The notes beneath the pieces were generated by a model. That model was not told the origin of the DNA. It ran no database searches and saw only the letters and a program-made list of their open reading frames with translations. 64,000 nucleotides of DNA, from positions 1 through 64,000 of the forward strand of contig NZ_JBHLWO010000005.1 in NCBI RefSeq assembly GCF_042432805.1. Reading direction: 5' to 3'. The stretch's first letter is position 1; each line of letters starts with the position of its first letter. The stretch comes from Olivibacter oleidegradans. Lineage in GTDB: Bacteria; Bacteroidota; Bacteroidia; Sphingobacteriales; Sphingobacteriaceae. The position numbers and the translations under genes are program-made. Of the stretch, positions 52,297 through 61,760 are shown piece after piece.

Positions 52297-53253
52297 CTAT
52301 TGATCGGGGCACAGGGGCTTCATTTGCTTGCCCTTCTTTGCCTTGACGAAATTTATCATGGCAACGCCGCACAAAATAATAGCAAGGCCTATAATTTGAA
52401 TCAAAGTTACCTGTTCGTTGGCGAAGGTGCTGCCCAGAAAGACAGCCACCAATGGATTGACATAGGCATGGGTACTAACCTCTGTTGCCGGACGTACTTT
52501 CAATAACCAAATATAACTTGTGAAGGCCAGAATGGAACCAAAGATAATCAGGTATCCGATGGCTAGCCAAGAAGAGACAGGTGTGGCCTGCATATGAAAT
52601 TGCTGTACATCGCCATGTGCAAAGGCGGCACCCCAAAATAATATGCCTGCTATTAGCATCTGCCAAGCGGCATTAGCAAAGGTAACACCGCTAGGTAATA
52701 CGCTGTATTTCGAATATACCGAGCCTGATGCCCACGAAAGTGTTCCTAGTATGAGTAAGCACATACCGATTGCTTTATTGGATAAGCCGGTTTCAGTAAA
52801 GGAGGCAGCTAATTGTTCACTAAAGAGTAGAATGACGCCTACAAATCCTACTATGACACCCACAACGGTATTCCAGTTCCGGAAATTAACTTTCCACATT
52901 TTTTTATCGAGCAGCAAAATCCAGATGGCGGTAGAAGCTGCTACAATAGCAATTAGGCTGCTTGGTAAATATTGTTGAGCCTTCATGACTAAACCCATAT
53001 CGATGAACAAAAGGAGTATACCCGTAACAGCTGCCGTCTTTAGCAGTTGTTTATTCCAAATGGGCTCTTTCATTTTGTTGCACCAGATCAACAACAACGT
53101 ACCTGCGATCGTAAATCGTATGGCTCCCAAAAGAAAGGGAGTAAAGCCCTGAAGAGCAATGTGAATGAAAAAATAGGTGGAACCCCAGACAATGTAAATT
53201 AACAAATAAGCGATAATAATGGCCGCTGTAGATGTATTCTTAGCTTTCGTCAT
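52297..53253 (-). CDS. DMT-superfamily transporter (EamA type)
   Basis: A 318-residue protein with ten hydrophobic helices in two EamA repeats; the first repeat begins with YLLIYIVWGSTYFFIHIAL and the second has the TEVSTHAYVNPLVAVFLG region. Members export amino acids or other small metabolites. Start at ATG 53253; the open frame goes back to 53331 but overlaps the Lrp gene further. The true start still overlaps the Lrp end by 14 bases, so the pair is one transcript, and an amino-acid export role under Lrp control is likely. Confidence 0.93.
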   Translation of the reverse strand: MTKAKNTSTAAIIIAYLLIYIVWGSTYFFIHIALQGFTPFLLGAIRFTIAGTLLLIWCNKMKEPIWNKQLLKTAAVTGILLLFIDMGLVMKAQQYLPSSLIAIVAASTAIWILLLDKKMWKVNFRNWNTVVGVIVGFVGVILLFSEQLAASFTETGLSNKAIGMCLLILGTLSWASGSVYSKYSVLPSGVTFANAAWQMLIAGILFWGAAFAHGDVQQFHMQATPVSSWLAIGYLIIFGSILAFTSYIWLLKVRPATEVSTHAYVNPLVAVFLGSTFANEQVTLIQIIGLAIILCGVAMINFVKAKKGKQMKPLCPDQ

Positions 53254-53728
53254 TTTCTGTGTCTCTTTTGATAACGATGTGCTGATTTTCTTTAACTGTT
53301 TCCAGCACGATGGTAGTTCTTGTTGATACAATATTTGGAATATTCCTCAGCGAAGTTTTCATGAATTGCATCAATTCCCCCGAGCTGGAGACTCTGATTT
53401 TTACCAAATAGCAATCTTCGCCCGTGATATGATGAACCTCTTGGATCGCTTCGATTTCGCTAAGCAGTTTGTCAGCTTCATCGCAGCCTAAACCATCTGC
53501 CACTTTAATAAAGATAAAGGCTAACAGGTTCTGATTAACGGCCTCGGGATTGACCCGTGCGGTATATTGTACTAATGCTCCCTTTTGTTCAAGTTTGCGA
53601 ACACGTTCTAAGATACCAGATGGCGCCATGCCTAATTCCCGAGCTAAATCGGCATTTGTCATCCTTGAGTTTTTCTGTAAATAATCTAATATTTCCAGAT
53701 CGATGCGATCTAGTTGTATATCATGCAT
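53240..53728 (-). CDS. Lrp/AsnC-family transcriptional regulator
   Basis: A 162-residue regulator. The helix-turn-helix is in LDRIDLEILDYLQKNSRMTNADLARELGM (about 6-34), and the RAM/AsnC ligand domain follows with VHHITGEDCYLVKIRV. Start at ATG 53728 (MHDIQLD), since the codon at 53755 is TTG. It is upstream of and overlaps the EamA transporter, a common pairing in which the regulator senses the exported amino acid. Confidence 0.94.
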   Translation of the reverse strand: MHDIQLDRIDLEILDYLQKNSRMTNADLARELGMAPSGILERVRKLEQKGALVQYTARVNPEAVNQNLLAFIFIKVADGLGCDEADKLLSEIEAIQEVHHITGEDCYLVKIRVSSSGELMQFMKTSLRNIPNIVSTRTTIVLETVKENQHIVIKRDTENDES

Positions 53729-53927
53729 AGTTACATTTGTTGAAAAAGCTGACAAAAATACAGAATATTATAGTTTTTATCGAATAATGTTCATTAATAA
53801 AATGTAAAATTTGAATAATATTCGATGATTCGCTTCTGTTGGAAACGATGTATGTCCGTGAGCTGGTTATAGGTCCGATGATTCTAATGAAAATCTGTAC
53901 TTTTACATAAATAAATCCAACAAAAAG

Positions 53928-54971
53928 ATGGCATTACCTTTAAGACTCATTCTAATATTCTCCTTACTACCGGTCCTTGTACATGCACAACAGCAGATAA
54001 AAAAGTATGTACTTGTCATACATGGTGGTGCGGGAACCATCGAGCCTAGCCGTATGACGCCTGAATTGGAACAAGCGTATAAGGCAAAATTGAAGGAAGC
54101 ATTAACAGTCGGCTATGAAATTATTCAGAAAGATGGAAGCGCTTTAGATGCGGTCGAGAAAACCATACAAGTGTTGGAAGATTCTCCCTTATTCAATGCC
54201 GGAAAGGGCGCCGTCTTTACCCACGAAGGCAAAAATGAATTGGACGCAGCTATTATGGATGGAGAGAGCTTACGTGCAGGAGCAGTTGCAGGCGTAAAGA
54301 TTGTTCGGAATCCAATAAGTGCCGCACGTGCAGTTATGGAAAAATCAGAACATGTGTTGTTGGCGAGAGATGGTGCAGAGGACTTCGCTCGACAAGTAGG
54401 CCTAACAATGGTAGATCCGTCGTATTTCTATACGAAGGAGCGATGGGATGGGCTTCAAAAGGCTCTTCAGCAAGAAGCTGTCCAAAAAAAGGCGAATGAG
54501 ACCGCTGTAAAGCTGGGTGGTGGTCATCATGATGATAAGTTCGGGACAGTGGGTTGTGTTGCCCTTGATAATCAAGGCAACTTAGCGGCAGGAACCTCAA
54601 CGGGTGGAATGACTAATAAAAAGTTTGGACGAATAGGTGATTCCCCCATTATAGGTGCAGGTACCTACGCTAATAACGCGTCGGTTGCCGTATCCTGCAC
54701 AGGTTGGGGCGAATTTTATATTCGGAATGTAGTAGCTTATGATGTGGCAGCCCTGATGGATTATAGGGGTTTGACAGTAGAGGAAGCTGCGGAAACCGCG
54801 CTCGCAAAAGTAGCAAAAAGCGGGGGGAACGGCGGTCTGATCGCCCTGGATAAAGAGGGCAATCTTGCTATGCCCTTCAATACTTCAGGGATGTACCGTG
54901 GCGCTATTTCGGCGGAGGGAGAGCTGGAAGTAGCAATCTTTAAAGATGGAGGGCATGTACCTTTAAACTAA
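53928..54971 (+). CDS. Secreted isoaspartyl peptidase / L-asparaginase (Ntn type)
   Basis: A 347-residue plant-type asparaginase. It has a signal peptide (hydrophobic residues 5-18, ending VHAQ), the N-terminal VIHGGAGTI motif (about 29-38), and the autoprocessing site before Thr207 in the GTVGCVALD motif, which becomes the nucleophile. The family cleaves isoaspartyl dipeptides and asparagine. The signal peptide puts it in the periplasm or outside, suggesting a nutritional role. It overlaps the convergent thioesterase gene by four bases. Confidence 0.94.
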   Translation: MALPLRLILIFSLLPVLVHAQQQIKKYVLVIHGGAGTIEPSRMTPELEQAYKAKLKEALTVGYEIIQKDGSALDAVEKTIQVLEDSPLFNAGKGAVFTHEGKNELDAAIMDGESLRAGAVAGVKIVRNPISAARAVMEKSEHVLLARDGAEDFARQVGLTMVDPSYFYTKERWDGLQKALQQEAVQKKANETAVKLGGGHHDDKFGTVGCVALDNQGNLAAGTSTGGMTNKKFGRIGDSPIIGAGTYANNASVAVSCTGWGEFYIRNVVAYDVAALMDYRGLTVEEAAETALAKVAKSGGNGGLIALDKEGNLAMPFNTSGMYRGAISAEGELEVAIFKDGGHVPLN

Positions 54972-55525
54972 TACGATTGTTTTAAAATGCATCGCTCTTT
55001 TTTTAGTACTTCAATAAAATCTTGATTCCTAAAATCAGCTTTGATACGCTCGCCTTCTTGCTTATAATAGCGGTTTAATTCCTTTCTGTGCATCGCCGTA
55101 ATAAAGCGCTGTATCTCCGTTTCGTTTTCCAGAATCAAGCCCGGAACTTGGACCGGTTTGTGGGTTTCCTCATCTAAAGCAACCATTGAAAAATAGCTCG
55201 AGTTTGTATGCTTAACGGCATGCGTCTTCACATTTTCGGCCAACACTTTTATACCCACTACAAGTGAAGAGTTACCAACATAATTTACAGAAGCAAGTAA
55301 TGAAATAATCTCACCCACTTCCACCGAAGCTCTAAAGTCAACTGTGTCGATCGACGCGGTGACGCAATAAGTTTCGGCGTGTTTTGCGGCACATACATAT
55401 GCAACTTTATCCATTAACGATAAGATGACCCCGCCGTGTATTTTGCCCCCAAAGTTAGAATAGGAGGGAATCATGAGCTCGGTCATTACCGTTTGAGAAT
55501 CGGCCACCGTTTTAAAGTTATTCAT
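54968..55525 (-). CDS. Acyl-CoA thioesterase (hot-dog fold)
   Basis: A 185-residue cytoplasmic hot-dog thioesterase. The N-terminal part has FGGKIHGGVILSLMDKVAYVCA with the acidic catalytic residue Asp near 39, and TASIDTVDFRASVEVGE follows, as in the YciA/BACH type. A 60-residue C-terminal extension is highly charged. It starts 3 bases after the YceI gene; with the SDR gene upstream this makes a three-gene transcript. Fatty-acyl-CoA hydrolysis is expected. Confidence 0.92.
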   Translation of the reverse strand: MNNFKTVADSQTVMTELMIPSYSNFGGKIHGGVILSLMDKVAYVCAAKHAETYCVTASIDTVDFRASVEVGEIISLLASVNYVGNSSLVVGIKVLAENVKTHAVKHTNSSYFSMVALDEETHKPVQVPGLILENETEIQRFITAMHRKELNRYYKQEGERIKADFRNQDFIEVLKKERCILKQSY

Positions 55526-55528
55526 ACA

Positions 55529-56062
55529 TCAAGATATTTTAATTAGTTCAATGTTGGCGGCCAGTTCGATTTCTTCTGACACAACCATTCCTCCTGCTTC
55601 CATTAATGGGTTATAAGTTAGACCAAAGTGTTTCCTGTTGATAATTCCTGATACCTGAAAGCCTGCTTTTAATCGACCGTTCTCTTCTGCCGTCCCGCCA
55701 AATGAAACATGGAATTGTACTTCTTTAACCATGTCTTTTATGTCGAGCATGCCTCTTAACACAAATGTGCTTGCGTTGTCGTCATCCTTGCTTAGCTCCG
55801 TGGATCGAAAAGTAATGTACGGATGCTTATCAACGTCAAAAAACGCGGATGATTTAAGGTGTTCATCGCGGTAAGATTCATTCGTGTACACACTATCGAC
55901 GTCGATAGACAAATGGATCGATGCTTGAACGAAATCATTAGGTTCCAGGGTGTCTACGGTTCCTTCAAATTTGGTGAATAAGCCAGTTACGGTAGATATA
56001 AGCATGTGTTTTGCCCGAAAGTGGATTTCTGAATGCTTTGGGTCAATTTCCCATTTAGTCAT
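55529..56062 (-). CDS. YceI-family lipid/isoprenoid-binding protein
   Basis: A 177-residue YceI protein that starts with WEIDPKHSEIHFRAKH and has the DEHLKSSAFFD and KAGFQVSG family elements. It has no signal peptide and is a clear paralogue of the protein at 24137-24667. It is placed between an SDR-like gene (18 bases upstream) and the acyl-CoA thioesterase (3 bases downstream), which supports a role with lipids or fatty acids. Confidence 0.93.
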   Translation of the reverse strand: MTKWEIDPKHSEIHFRAKHMLISTVTGLFTKFEGTVDTLEPNDFVQASIHLSIDVDSVYTNESYRDEHLKSSAFFDVDKHPYITFRSTELSKDDDNASTFVLRGMLDIKDMVKEVQFHVSFGGTAEENGRLKAGFQVSGIINRKHFGLTYNPLMEAGGMVVSEEIELAANIELIKIS

Positions 56063-56080
56063 ATATCAATTGAAAAGAAA

Positions 56081-56677
56081 TTAGAATACTCGGATTGTTT
56101 CTCCTGTCAACGCACCCATTACGCTTTTATAGTAAGCATTTGCTACTCGTTCCATTTTTACGGGGATGTGGCCCGGAAAAACTTCAAAAAAAGAAGGCGA
56201 ATCTTCCACAACGCCGGGACTCACAGCATTTATGCGCACATCATTTTTTAGCTCGATTGCTGCTCCTTTTACAAAAGCATTGATAGCACCATTCACTGTA
56301 CTAAGTGCAGATCCTCCTGGAACGGGGTCTTCAGATAGAATACCTGATGTCAGTGTAAACGAGCCGGCCGGGTTAATGTAGTGTTGTCCAATGAGTACCA
56401 AACTGATTTGGCCTAAGAGCTTATTGTCCAAACCAAGTCGGAAATCGGCGTTGCTTAAGTCTTTCAATGACTTAAAAGCAGCTTTGCCGGTCGTGCTAAT
56501 GAGCGCATCAAAGGGGCCAATAGTTTCAAAAAAAATCTTTATTGATTGCTCGGAACAAATATCTATTTGGTAATCTCCTTTCGTAGTCCCCACTTTAATG
56601 AGTTCATGTTTGCCTTCAAAAAGTGTTGCCACATGTCTGCCAATCGTCCCTGTCGCACCGATAATAATAATTTTCAT
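56081..56677 (-). CDS. Short-chain dehydrogenase-like protein lacking the catalytic Tyr-Lys
   Basis: A 198-residue Rossmann protein. The dinucleotide motif GATGTIG is at 7-13. Where classical SDRs have Tyr-x3-Lys, this one has Leu125 and Asn129 (GSALSTVNGAINAF, 122-134), while Ser111 is kept. So it may bind NAD(P) without the usual oxidoreductase chemistry, or belong to an atypical SDR group. It is first in the operon with YceI and thioesterase genes. Confidence 0.88.
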   Translation of the reverse strand: MKIIIIGATGTIGRHVATLFEGKHELIKVGTTKGDYQIDICSEQSIKIFFETIGPFDALISTTGKAAFKSLKDLSNADFRLGLDNKLLGQISLVLIGQHYINPAGSFTLTSGILSEDPVPGGSALSTVNGAINAFVKGAAIELKNDVRINAVSPGVVEDSPSFFEVFPGHIPVKMERVANAYYKSVMGALTGETIRVF

Positions 56678-56898
56678 CTGTATGTAATTATTTGTTACTA
56701 TAGATTCCTAAAAGCACTAATGAGTTTGCAAGCGATTTATTCATCGCCTTAACCCCTCTCTATATTTTCCAATAAAAAGCGCTCCTGAACATTTCTTGAT
56801 ATTATTCATTCTTTATTGCAAATCTTAATTTGCTTATGAATAGCTTTGTTGAAGATAGACAATATTTGCGGGAAGTATATTCATAAGAATGTTATAAA

Positions 56899-59800
56899 AT
56901 GACCTTTACAGATAAAATAATTGATTCAGAAGAGGCTTCTTATACAATTGAAGGTTTTGCGGATGAGCAATTGTCAGAAATCTTGATGTACAAACACTCG
57001 TCTGATCAACTCGTTCCGAATGCATCAGTTCATGTTAAACAACTATCCATCGACAGAGGCGTCTTTGATTATTCGCACCCTAACTTACATACTGCACAGA
57101 TAAGGGTATGGACAGATCGGATTGAAAAGCGTCTCCATTTTCACTGCACTTGCTTAGAAACACCGCTTCGAATGTGCCAACATAGCAATCGGGTTCTTTA
57201 TGAAATAATAAAAAACACAGATATCCGATTTTTTTTTGACGGAATTTCACGACATGTGAGAGTACGGCAAGTTGCGCGAGATTATGGTCTGGAAGACGAA
57301 GCAGACATCACTTCGCATTTCCATATGCATTATGTGGAGAATAAATTAATACTTACGCCAAAAATACAAGGCTTATTGAAAATAACGGATGAAAATGTAC
57401 GGTATCTTAAAGGTAAGCTTTTACCGGATGTTAAACCGGCGTTCCGTGAACAAAATTTGGAGGGGAAAGTGATTCTTATTTATCCCCACAGACATTATGG
57501 CCACCTTACAATTCAGCTTGGGGAATTAGCGTTTGCCGTTAACGGGAAGGTTAAGGCCTTGGTTAATACCATTGATGCAACAACGTTATTGTGGCATGAA
57601 AAGCGGCCGGAATATATTCGCTTTTTGGCAGCGCTCAGTCGATTTCCCCAACCAACCAAGGAACCGTATAACGAAGATGATATTCGGGCCTTACACGAAA
57701 TAGTGAAAAATCCCTTTGATATGCCCGTTTACTATCAAGGGAATTCAAAACAATTTCAGGCAAAGAATTTTAGTAGAGTGAACCTGCAAGTAATAGGGGC
57801 TGACCAATTTACGCTTGGAATTCGGAAAAAAGATAGCCTCTACCAAATAAGCCCGCTATTGCAGATAGCAGATCAGTGGTACAGCATGCAAGAGCTCGTC
57901 TTTGCCTTTGATTGTTTTCTGCACATAGGGAAAACTTTTTATGCATTTAAGAACCATAATGTGTGGAGAGTATGCCGATTTTTTAAGAATCTAGGGACTG
58001 ATCTGATCGTGCATGCATCGAAATATCATCTCTTGCAAAGTGAATTGTTGGATAAGGTAAGCGATACCTTAAAGGTGAACTACGCATTTCTTACAGAGGG
58101 GTACGATCAGTCATCTATGGAAACGCCGGTACAGGCTACCGAGCGAATCATTTATTTGTCAGAGTCTGAAAATTACATCGTGATAGAACCTGTTATGCGC
58201 TACGGGACAGTCGAAATTCCCATTCGTTCGAAACGACCCGTTTATGGGAAAGACGATTATGGAAATTCATTTTTGATTCGTCGTAACGATGAGCAGGAGT
58301 TGCAGTTCTTATCTTTTATCCTCAAACAACACCCTTATTTTCCGGAACAGTTAGATGACGATTTACTGTATTTTTATTTACATCAAGATCGGTTTTTCGA
58401 CGGAAATTGGTTTTTAGAGGCTTTTGAGCAATGGCAAATCGAAAAAATAGCGGTCATGGGTTATGATAAGCTATCGATAAGCAAGCGAAGTCCGTATAAG
58501 GCTGCAATAAATATAGAAGTTACCAGCGGTATTAATTGGTTTAATACAAGGGTGAAGATTTCTTACGGCTCAAAGGTAGCTCGACTGCGCGACCTTGAAA
58601 AAGCGGTTAGAAATAAATCAAACTACGTACTCTTAGACGATGGAACCTATGGTATATTGCCTGCCGAGTGGCTTCACAAGTTTGAACAGTTCTTTAGCTT
58701 GGGAAGACGGGAGGGAGATTTACTTAAAACGGCCAAGATAAATTTTCAGGCTTTGCAAAGTGCCTACGAAACCGACATGTTCGACTCCGGTGTAAAGCAA
58801 GAGTTGCTTCTTTTTAAACAGTGGAGCAATCAGGAAGAGGATCCGTCGCTAAAGATTCCAGAGGGATTTATCGGCAAGTTAAGGCCTTATCAATTGGATG
58901 GTGTAAAATGGCTTCATAGTTTAAGTCGGCTAGGCTTCGGCGGTTGTTTGGCGGATGATATGGGGTTAGGAAAATCCATTCAGATTATCGCTTTTTTGCT
59001 ACTAAAGAAAGAGGAAGGAAAATCAGGTACGAATTTGATTGTTGTTCCGGCAACTTTATTGACTAATTGGTTGCAGGAATTCGAAAAATTTGCACCTTCA
59101 TTGCGGATTTTTCTTTGGCATGGAGGACAACGGGATCAAAACCATACAATAGATTCTTGGGATGTCGTGTTAACTACTTACGGCACCATGGTAAGTGACC
59201 TGGATCGTTTTCAGGAAATAGAATTCGATCACCTATTTCTAGATGAGTCCCAACATATAAAAAATCCGCTATCTCAGCGATACCGAGCGGCCAATCGATT
59301 GAAGGCAAAGATTAAGATAGCGGTAACGGGAACACCTTTGGAAAACAATACTTTTGATTTATTTGGGCAGTTGTCGTTCGCTTGTCCAGGCCTACTAGGT
59401 AACAAAAGATATTTCCGTGATGTTTATTCTACGCCTATTGATAAATTCGGTGAAAATAGGCGTCTGGAAGAGCTTTTACATAAAATTAAACCTTTTGTTT
59501 TACGAAGGACAAAAGCAGAAGTAATGGATGATTTGCCCGAGAAAACAGAAATGGTTATGTACTGTGAAATGGGCGAAGAACAAAGAAGGATATACGACGT
59601 ATATGAAAAGGAATTTCGATCTTATATATCGGCACAAACGGAGGAAGAGCTAAGTAATAAAAGTGCAGTCGTATTAAAGGGCTTGATGCGACTACGCCAG
59701 ATTTGCAATTCGCCGCTTTTGTTGAAAGATAAGTATAGCAATGTACCGAACGCCGCCAAAATTGAGTGGCTGATAGAAGAGATCGGGCAGAGGAGTGTTC

Positions 59801-60264
59801 AGCATAAGATTTTATTGTTTTCCCAATACGTGCATATGTTGGATTTGGTAGAAGATCAGTTGCATAAACAAGGATTGCAAACCCTTAAGATGACCGGAAG
59901 TACAAAGGTAAAGGACAGAGAGGGGCTGATTGAGCAATTTAAACTGGATGGGCGTGTAAAGGTATTTTTGATGAGTTTAAAAGTCGGCGGAGTCGGATTG
60001 AATCTTACAGAGGCGGATTATGTGTATTTAATTGATCCTTGGTGGAACCCGGCGGTAGAAGACCAAGCGATCGATCGTATTTACAGAATGGGACAGAAAA
60101 AAAATGTAATAGCAGTGCGATTGATCTGTAAGGAAACAATAGAGGAAAAAGTGTTGCAATTACAGCAAAGTAAGAGTGAACTGTTCACTAAACTGGTCGA
60201 TTCGATAACCCTGACTAAAACATCTTTCTCTAAAGAAGCGTTGTTGCAATTATTATCCCGTTAA
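56899..60264 (+). CDS. SNF2-family ATPase/helicase with SWIM zinc finger
   Basis: An 1121-residue Swi2/Snf2 protein. An N-terminal SWIM zinc finger is visible with Cys83, Cys85, Cys93 and His95 (C-x-C-x7-C-x-H). After a large middle region come the ATPase motifs: Walker A ADDMGLGKS near 685-693, Walker B LFLDESQHIKN near 777-787, and the C-terminal lobe with KVGGVGLNLTEAD and DQAIDRIYRMGQ near 1053-1065. Bacterial members translocate along DNA or remodel RNA polymerase; the target is unknown. It is a single gene with its own terminator. Confidence 0.94.
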   Translation: MTFTDKIIDSEEASYTIEGFADEQLSEILMYKHSSDQLVPNASVHVKQLSIDRGVFDYSHPNLHTAQIRVWTDRIEKRLHFHCTCLETPLRMCQHSNRVLYEIIKNTDIRFFFDGISRHVRVRQVARDYGLEDEADITSHFHMHYVENKLILTPKIQGLLKITDENVRYLKGKLLPDVKPAFREQNLEGKVILIYPHRHYGHLTIQLGELAFAVNGKVKALVNTIDATTLLWHEKRPEYIRFLAALSRFPQPTKEPYNEDDIRALHEIVKNPFDMPVYYQGNSKQFQAKNFSRVNLQVIGADQFTLGIRKKDSLYQISPLLQIADQWYSMQELVFAFDCFLHIGKTFYAFKNHNVWRVCRFFKNLGTDLIVHASKYHLLQSELLDKVSDTLKVNYAFLTEGYDQSSMETPVQATERIIYLSESENYIVIEPVMRYGTVEIPIRSKRPVYGKDDYGNSFLIRRNDEQELQFLSFILKQHPYFPEQLDDDLLYFYLHQDRFFDGNWFLEAFEQWQIEKIAVMGYDKLSISKRSPYKAAINIEVTSGINWFNTRVKISYGSKVARLRDLEKAVRNKSNYVLLDDGTYGILPAEWLHKFEQFFSLGRREGDLLKTAKINFQALQSAYETDMFDSGVKQELLLFKQWSNQEEDPSLKIPEGFIGKLRPYQLDGVKWLHSLSRLGFGGCLADDMGLGKSIQIIAFLLLKKEEGKSGTNLIVVPATLLTNWLQEFEKFAPSLRIFLWHGGQRDQNHTIDSWDVVLTTYGTMVSDLDRFQEIEFDHLFLDESQHIKNPLSQRYRAANRLKAKIKIAVTGTPLENNTFDLFGQLSFACPGLLGNKRYFRDVYSTPIDKFGENRRLEELLHKIKPFVLRRTKAEVMDDLPEKTEMVMYCEMGEEQRRIYDVYEKEFRSYISAQTEEELSNKSAVVLKGLMRLRQICNSPLLLKDKYSNVPNAAKIEWLIEEIGQRSVQHKILLFSQYVHMLDLVEDQLHKQGLQTLKMTGSTKVKDREGLIEQFKLDGRVKVFLMSLKVGGVGLNLTEADYVYLIDPWWNPAVEDQAIDRIYRMGQKKNVIAVRLICKETIEEKVLQLQQSKSELFTKLVDSITLTKTSFSKEALLQLLSR

Positions 60265-60298
60265 AAAGTCCTAAATCTTATACAAGACTAGGACTTTT
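60264..60298 (+). terminator. Rho-independent terminator of the SNF2 gene
   Basis: AAAAGTCCTA (60264-60273) pairs with TAGGACTTTT (60289-60298). It starts within the stop codon. A second hairpin ACCTCC/GGAGGT (60311-60328) at the end of the opposite gene follows. Confidence 0.75.
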
Positions 60299-60315
60299 CC
60301 AGGTATAAATACCTC

Positions 60316-60870
60316 CTAAAAAGGAGGTAAGGAAAGGTTGATATGTATGTTTGTGCTGCGTGGATAAGCGCGCGCATATTCGTCATAATAATATTCAGGA
60401 TGTCTTTCTAAGGGTATATTTGCCATTAGCTGTATGCGGGCTCTTCCAAGATCGACATTCGCTAAGAAGGCCGGAACATTTGGTGTGAAAATCCAACGAT
60501 TGCTTGACCAATATACATAGCCTCCACGATAGGGGTCGTAGAACGTACAATAATCCCTGAAATAAACATGATGTCTCGCTCGATAACGATGCGCACGGGC
60601 CCACCTGGGATATCCATAGTGATCATAACGGCGGTGCTTTTCGTAATATCTTGCCTGTTTCTTATAGTGTTTATGGCGTTTTTTATAATAATCTCTGTCG
60701 TATCGGTAGTGGTGCCGATGCCGATCATCGTCGTCATCATCATCCCAACGCTCATGCCCATGTCCTCGGCCATGCCCTCTCCCATGTTGCGCTAATGCCT
60801 CTGAGTAGCTAAAAATCGATAAGAGGACCACACATAAAGTAATAAATCTTGCTGTTTTCATGTTGTTCAT
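60316..60870 (-). CDS. Secreted His/Asp/Tyr/Arg-rich protein of unknown function
   Basis: A 184-residue protein (or 181 from the second ATG at 60861) with a signal peptide (hydrophobic 8-22, ending ALAQ). The next 80 residues are low-complexity: a GHGRGHGH stretch, a run of seven Asp, then dense His, Tyr, Arg and Lys. The C-terminal half (about 100-184) is more ordered, with YCTFYDPYRGGYVYWSSNRW. The histidines and acidic run suggest metal binding or a surface role, which is inference. It is monocistronic. Confidence 0.8.
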   Translation of the reverse strand: MNNMKTARFITLCVVLLSIFSYSEALAQHGRGHGRGHGHERWDDDDDDDRHRHHYRYDRDYYKKRHKHYKKQARYYEKHRRYDHYGYPRWARAHRYRARHHVYFRDYCTFYDPYRGGYVYWSSNRWIFTPNVPAFLANVDLGRARIQLMANIPLERHPEYYYDEYARAYPRSTNIHINLSLPPF

Positions 60871-61683
60871 TTTACATCCTATTGGAATAGATGTTGGAAA
60901 AAAGGTTTAATTTTTTTTACAAAGTATTTTTTAAGAATCTTCTATAAAACCTGTCGCTTTATTTTTTGAAAGTCGTTTTTGATGATTGAATTTTATAATA
61001 TATTTGATGATCAGCATCAATTCTTGCCGCTCCTTATTAGGGGTTAGTTCTACAATATGACTTGCTAAAATAGTTAGTAATAGAATCGCGATCGTTTCTT
61101 TCGCCAAACACTACGGTTTTTTTGTTTAAGACGGAGCTTTCAGGCTCAAGAAAGCATTGCGAAATTCATAATCATAAATTGATTCGTTTTTTAATTTGCT
61201 CATAATGAGTTATGTATAGCTATTTGTGCAGGCTCTACTTTAGTGTGAAAGGAAACAAGGATTCTGATATCTCTTTTTAGCTCATTTTCGATTCGTTAAT
61301 TATTATGAAATTCGCAAAAAGATGACTGATTTATTTTTAATATACTTATTGTCAAACGTTTAGTATGTCTATTTGAACTCGTGATCTAGCGTTATTTTGA
61401 TGTAAATCGGATTTTGATGAGTTGTTTTTTTTTGATACTATAAGCATTATAACGGCGCGAAAATGACACTTTGTCAGCGGTGTTTAGGGCGTTCTGAGGC
61501 AATGAAACCTAATTCACTGCAGGATATTATTAGCTGTTTTTGATAGGGTGTAATATTTTACCAATGTTTGAATATGATAATATGTGTAGTTGCTTATATC
61601 GTGGGGTAAAATAAATCGAGATGCAGAATCAAGGTAGTTAAATGAGAAATATAAAGAGAACGAAGAACAACCGGAATTCTTTT
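60871..61683. other. AT-rich intergenic region, no gene seen
   Basis: About 800 bases without an open frame of note on either strand. The sequence is AT-rich with many stops. I see no tRNA, riboswitch or repeat in it. It would hold the promoter of the His-rich gene. Confidence 0.6.
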
Positions 61684-61760
61684 AAAATAAAAAACCCCAC
61701 TTGGGGAGTGGGGCCGAAACCTAAGTTTCAAATCAACCTAAACCTGTCCTCTTTTTAGCA
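61684..61760 (-). ncRNA. Candidate minus-strand small RNA, 3' end with strong terminator
   Basis: AGTGGGG/CCCCACT (61707-61713 with 61695-61701, loop TGGGG) followed on the minus strand by TTTTTTATTTT is a textbook terminator. Immediately upstream on that strand is a second hairpin, GAAAC/GTTTC at 61716-61729. No minus-strand gene lies between here and the receptor gene starting at 62006, so the terminated transcript must be non-coding. The 5' end is not defined; it should lie between about 61760 and 62000. I do not recognise an RNA family. Confidence 0.5.

Noticed and set aside
60300..60330. Second hairpin after the SNF2 terminator as a separate regulatory RNA
   Set aside because: It overlaps the stop of the His-rich gene and short palindromes there are explained by convergent gene ends.
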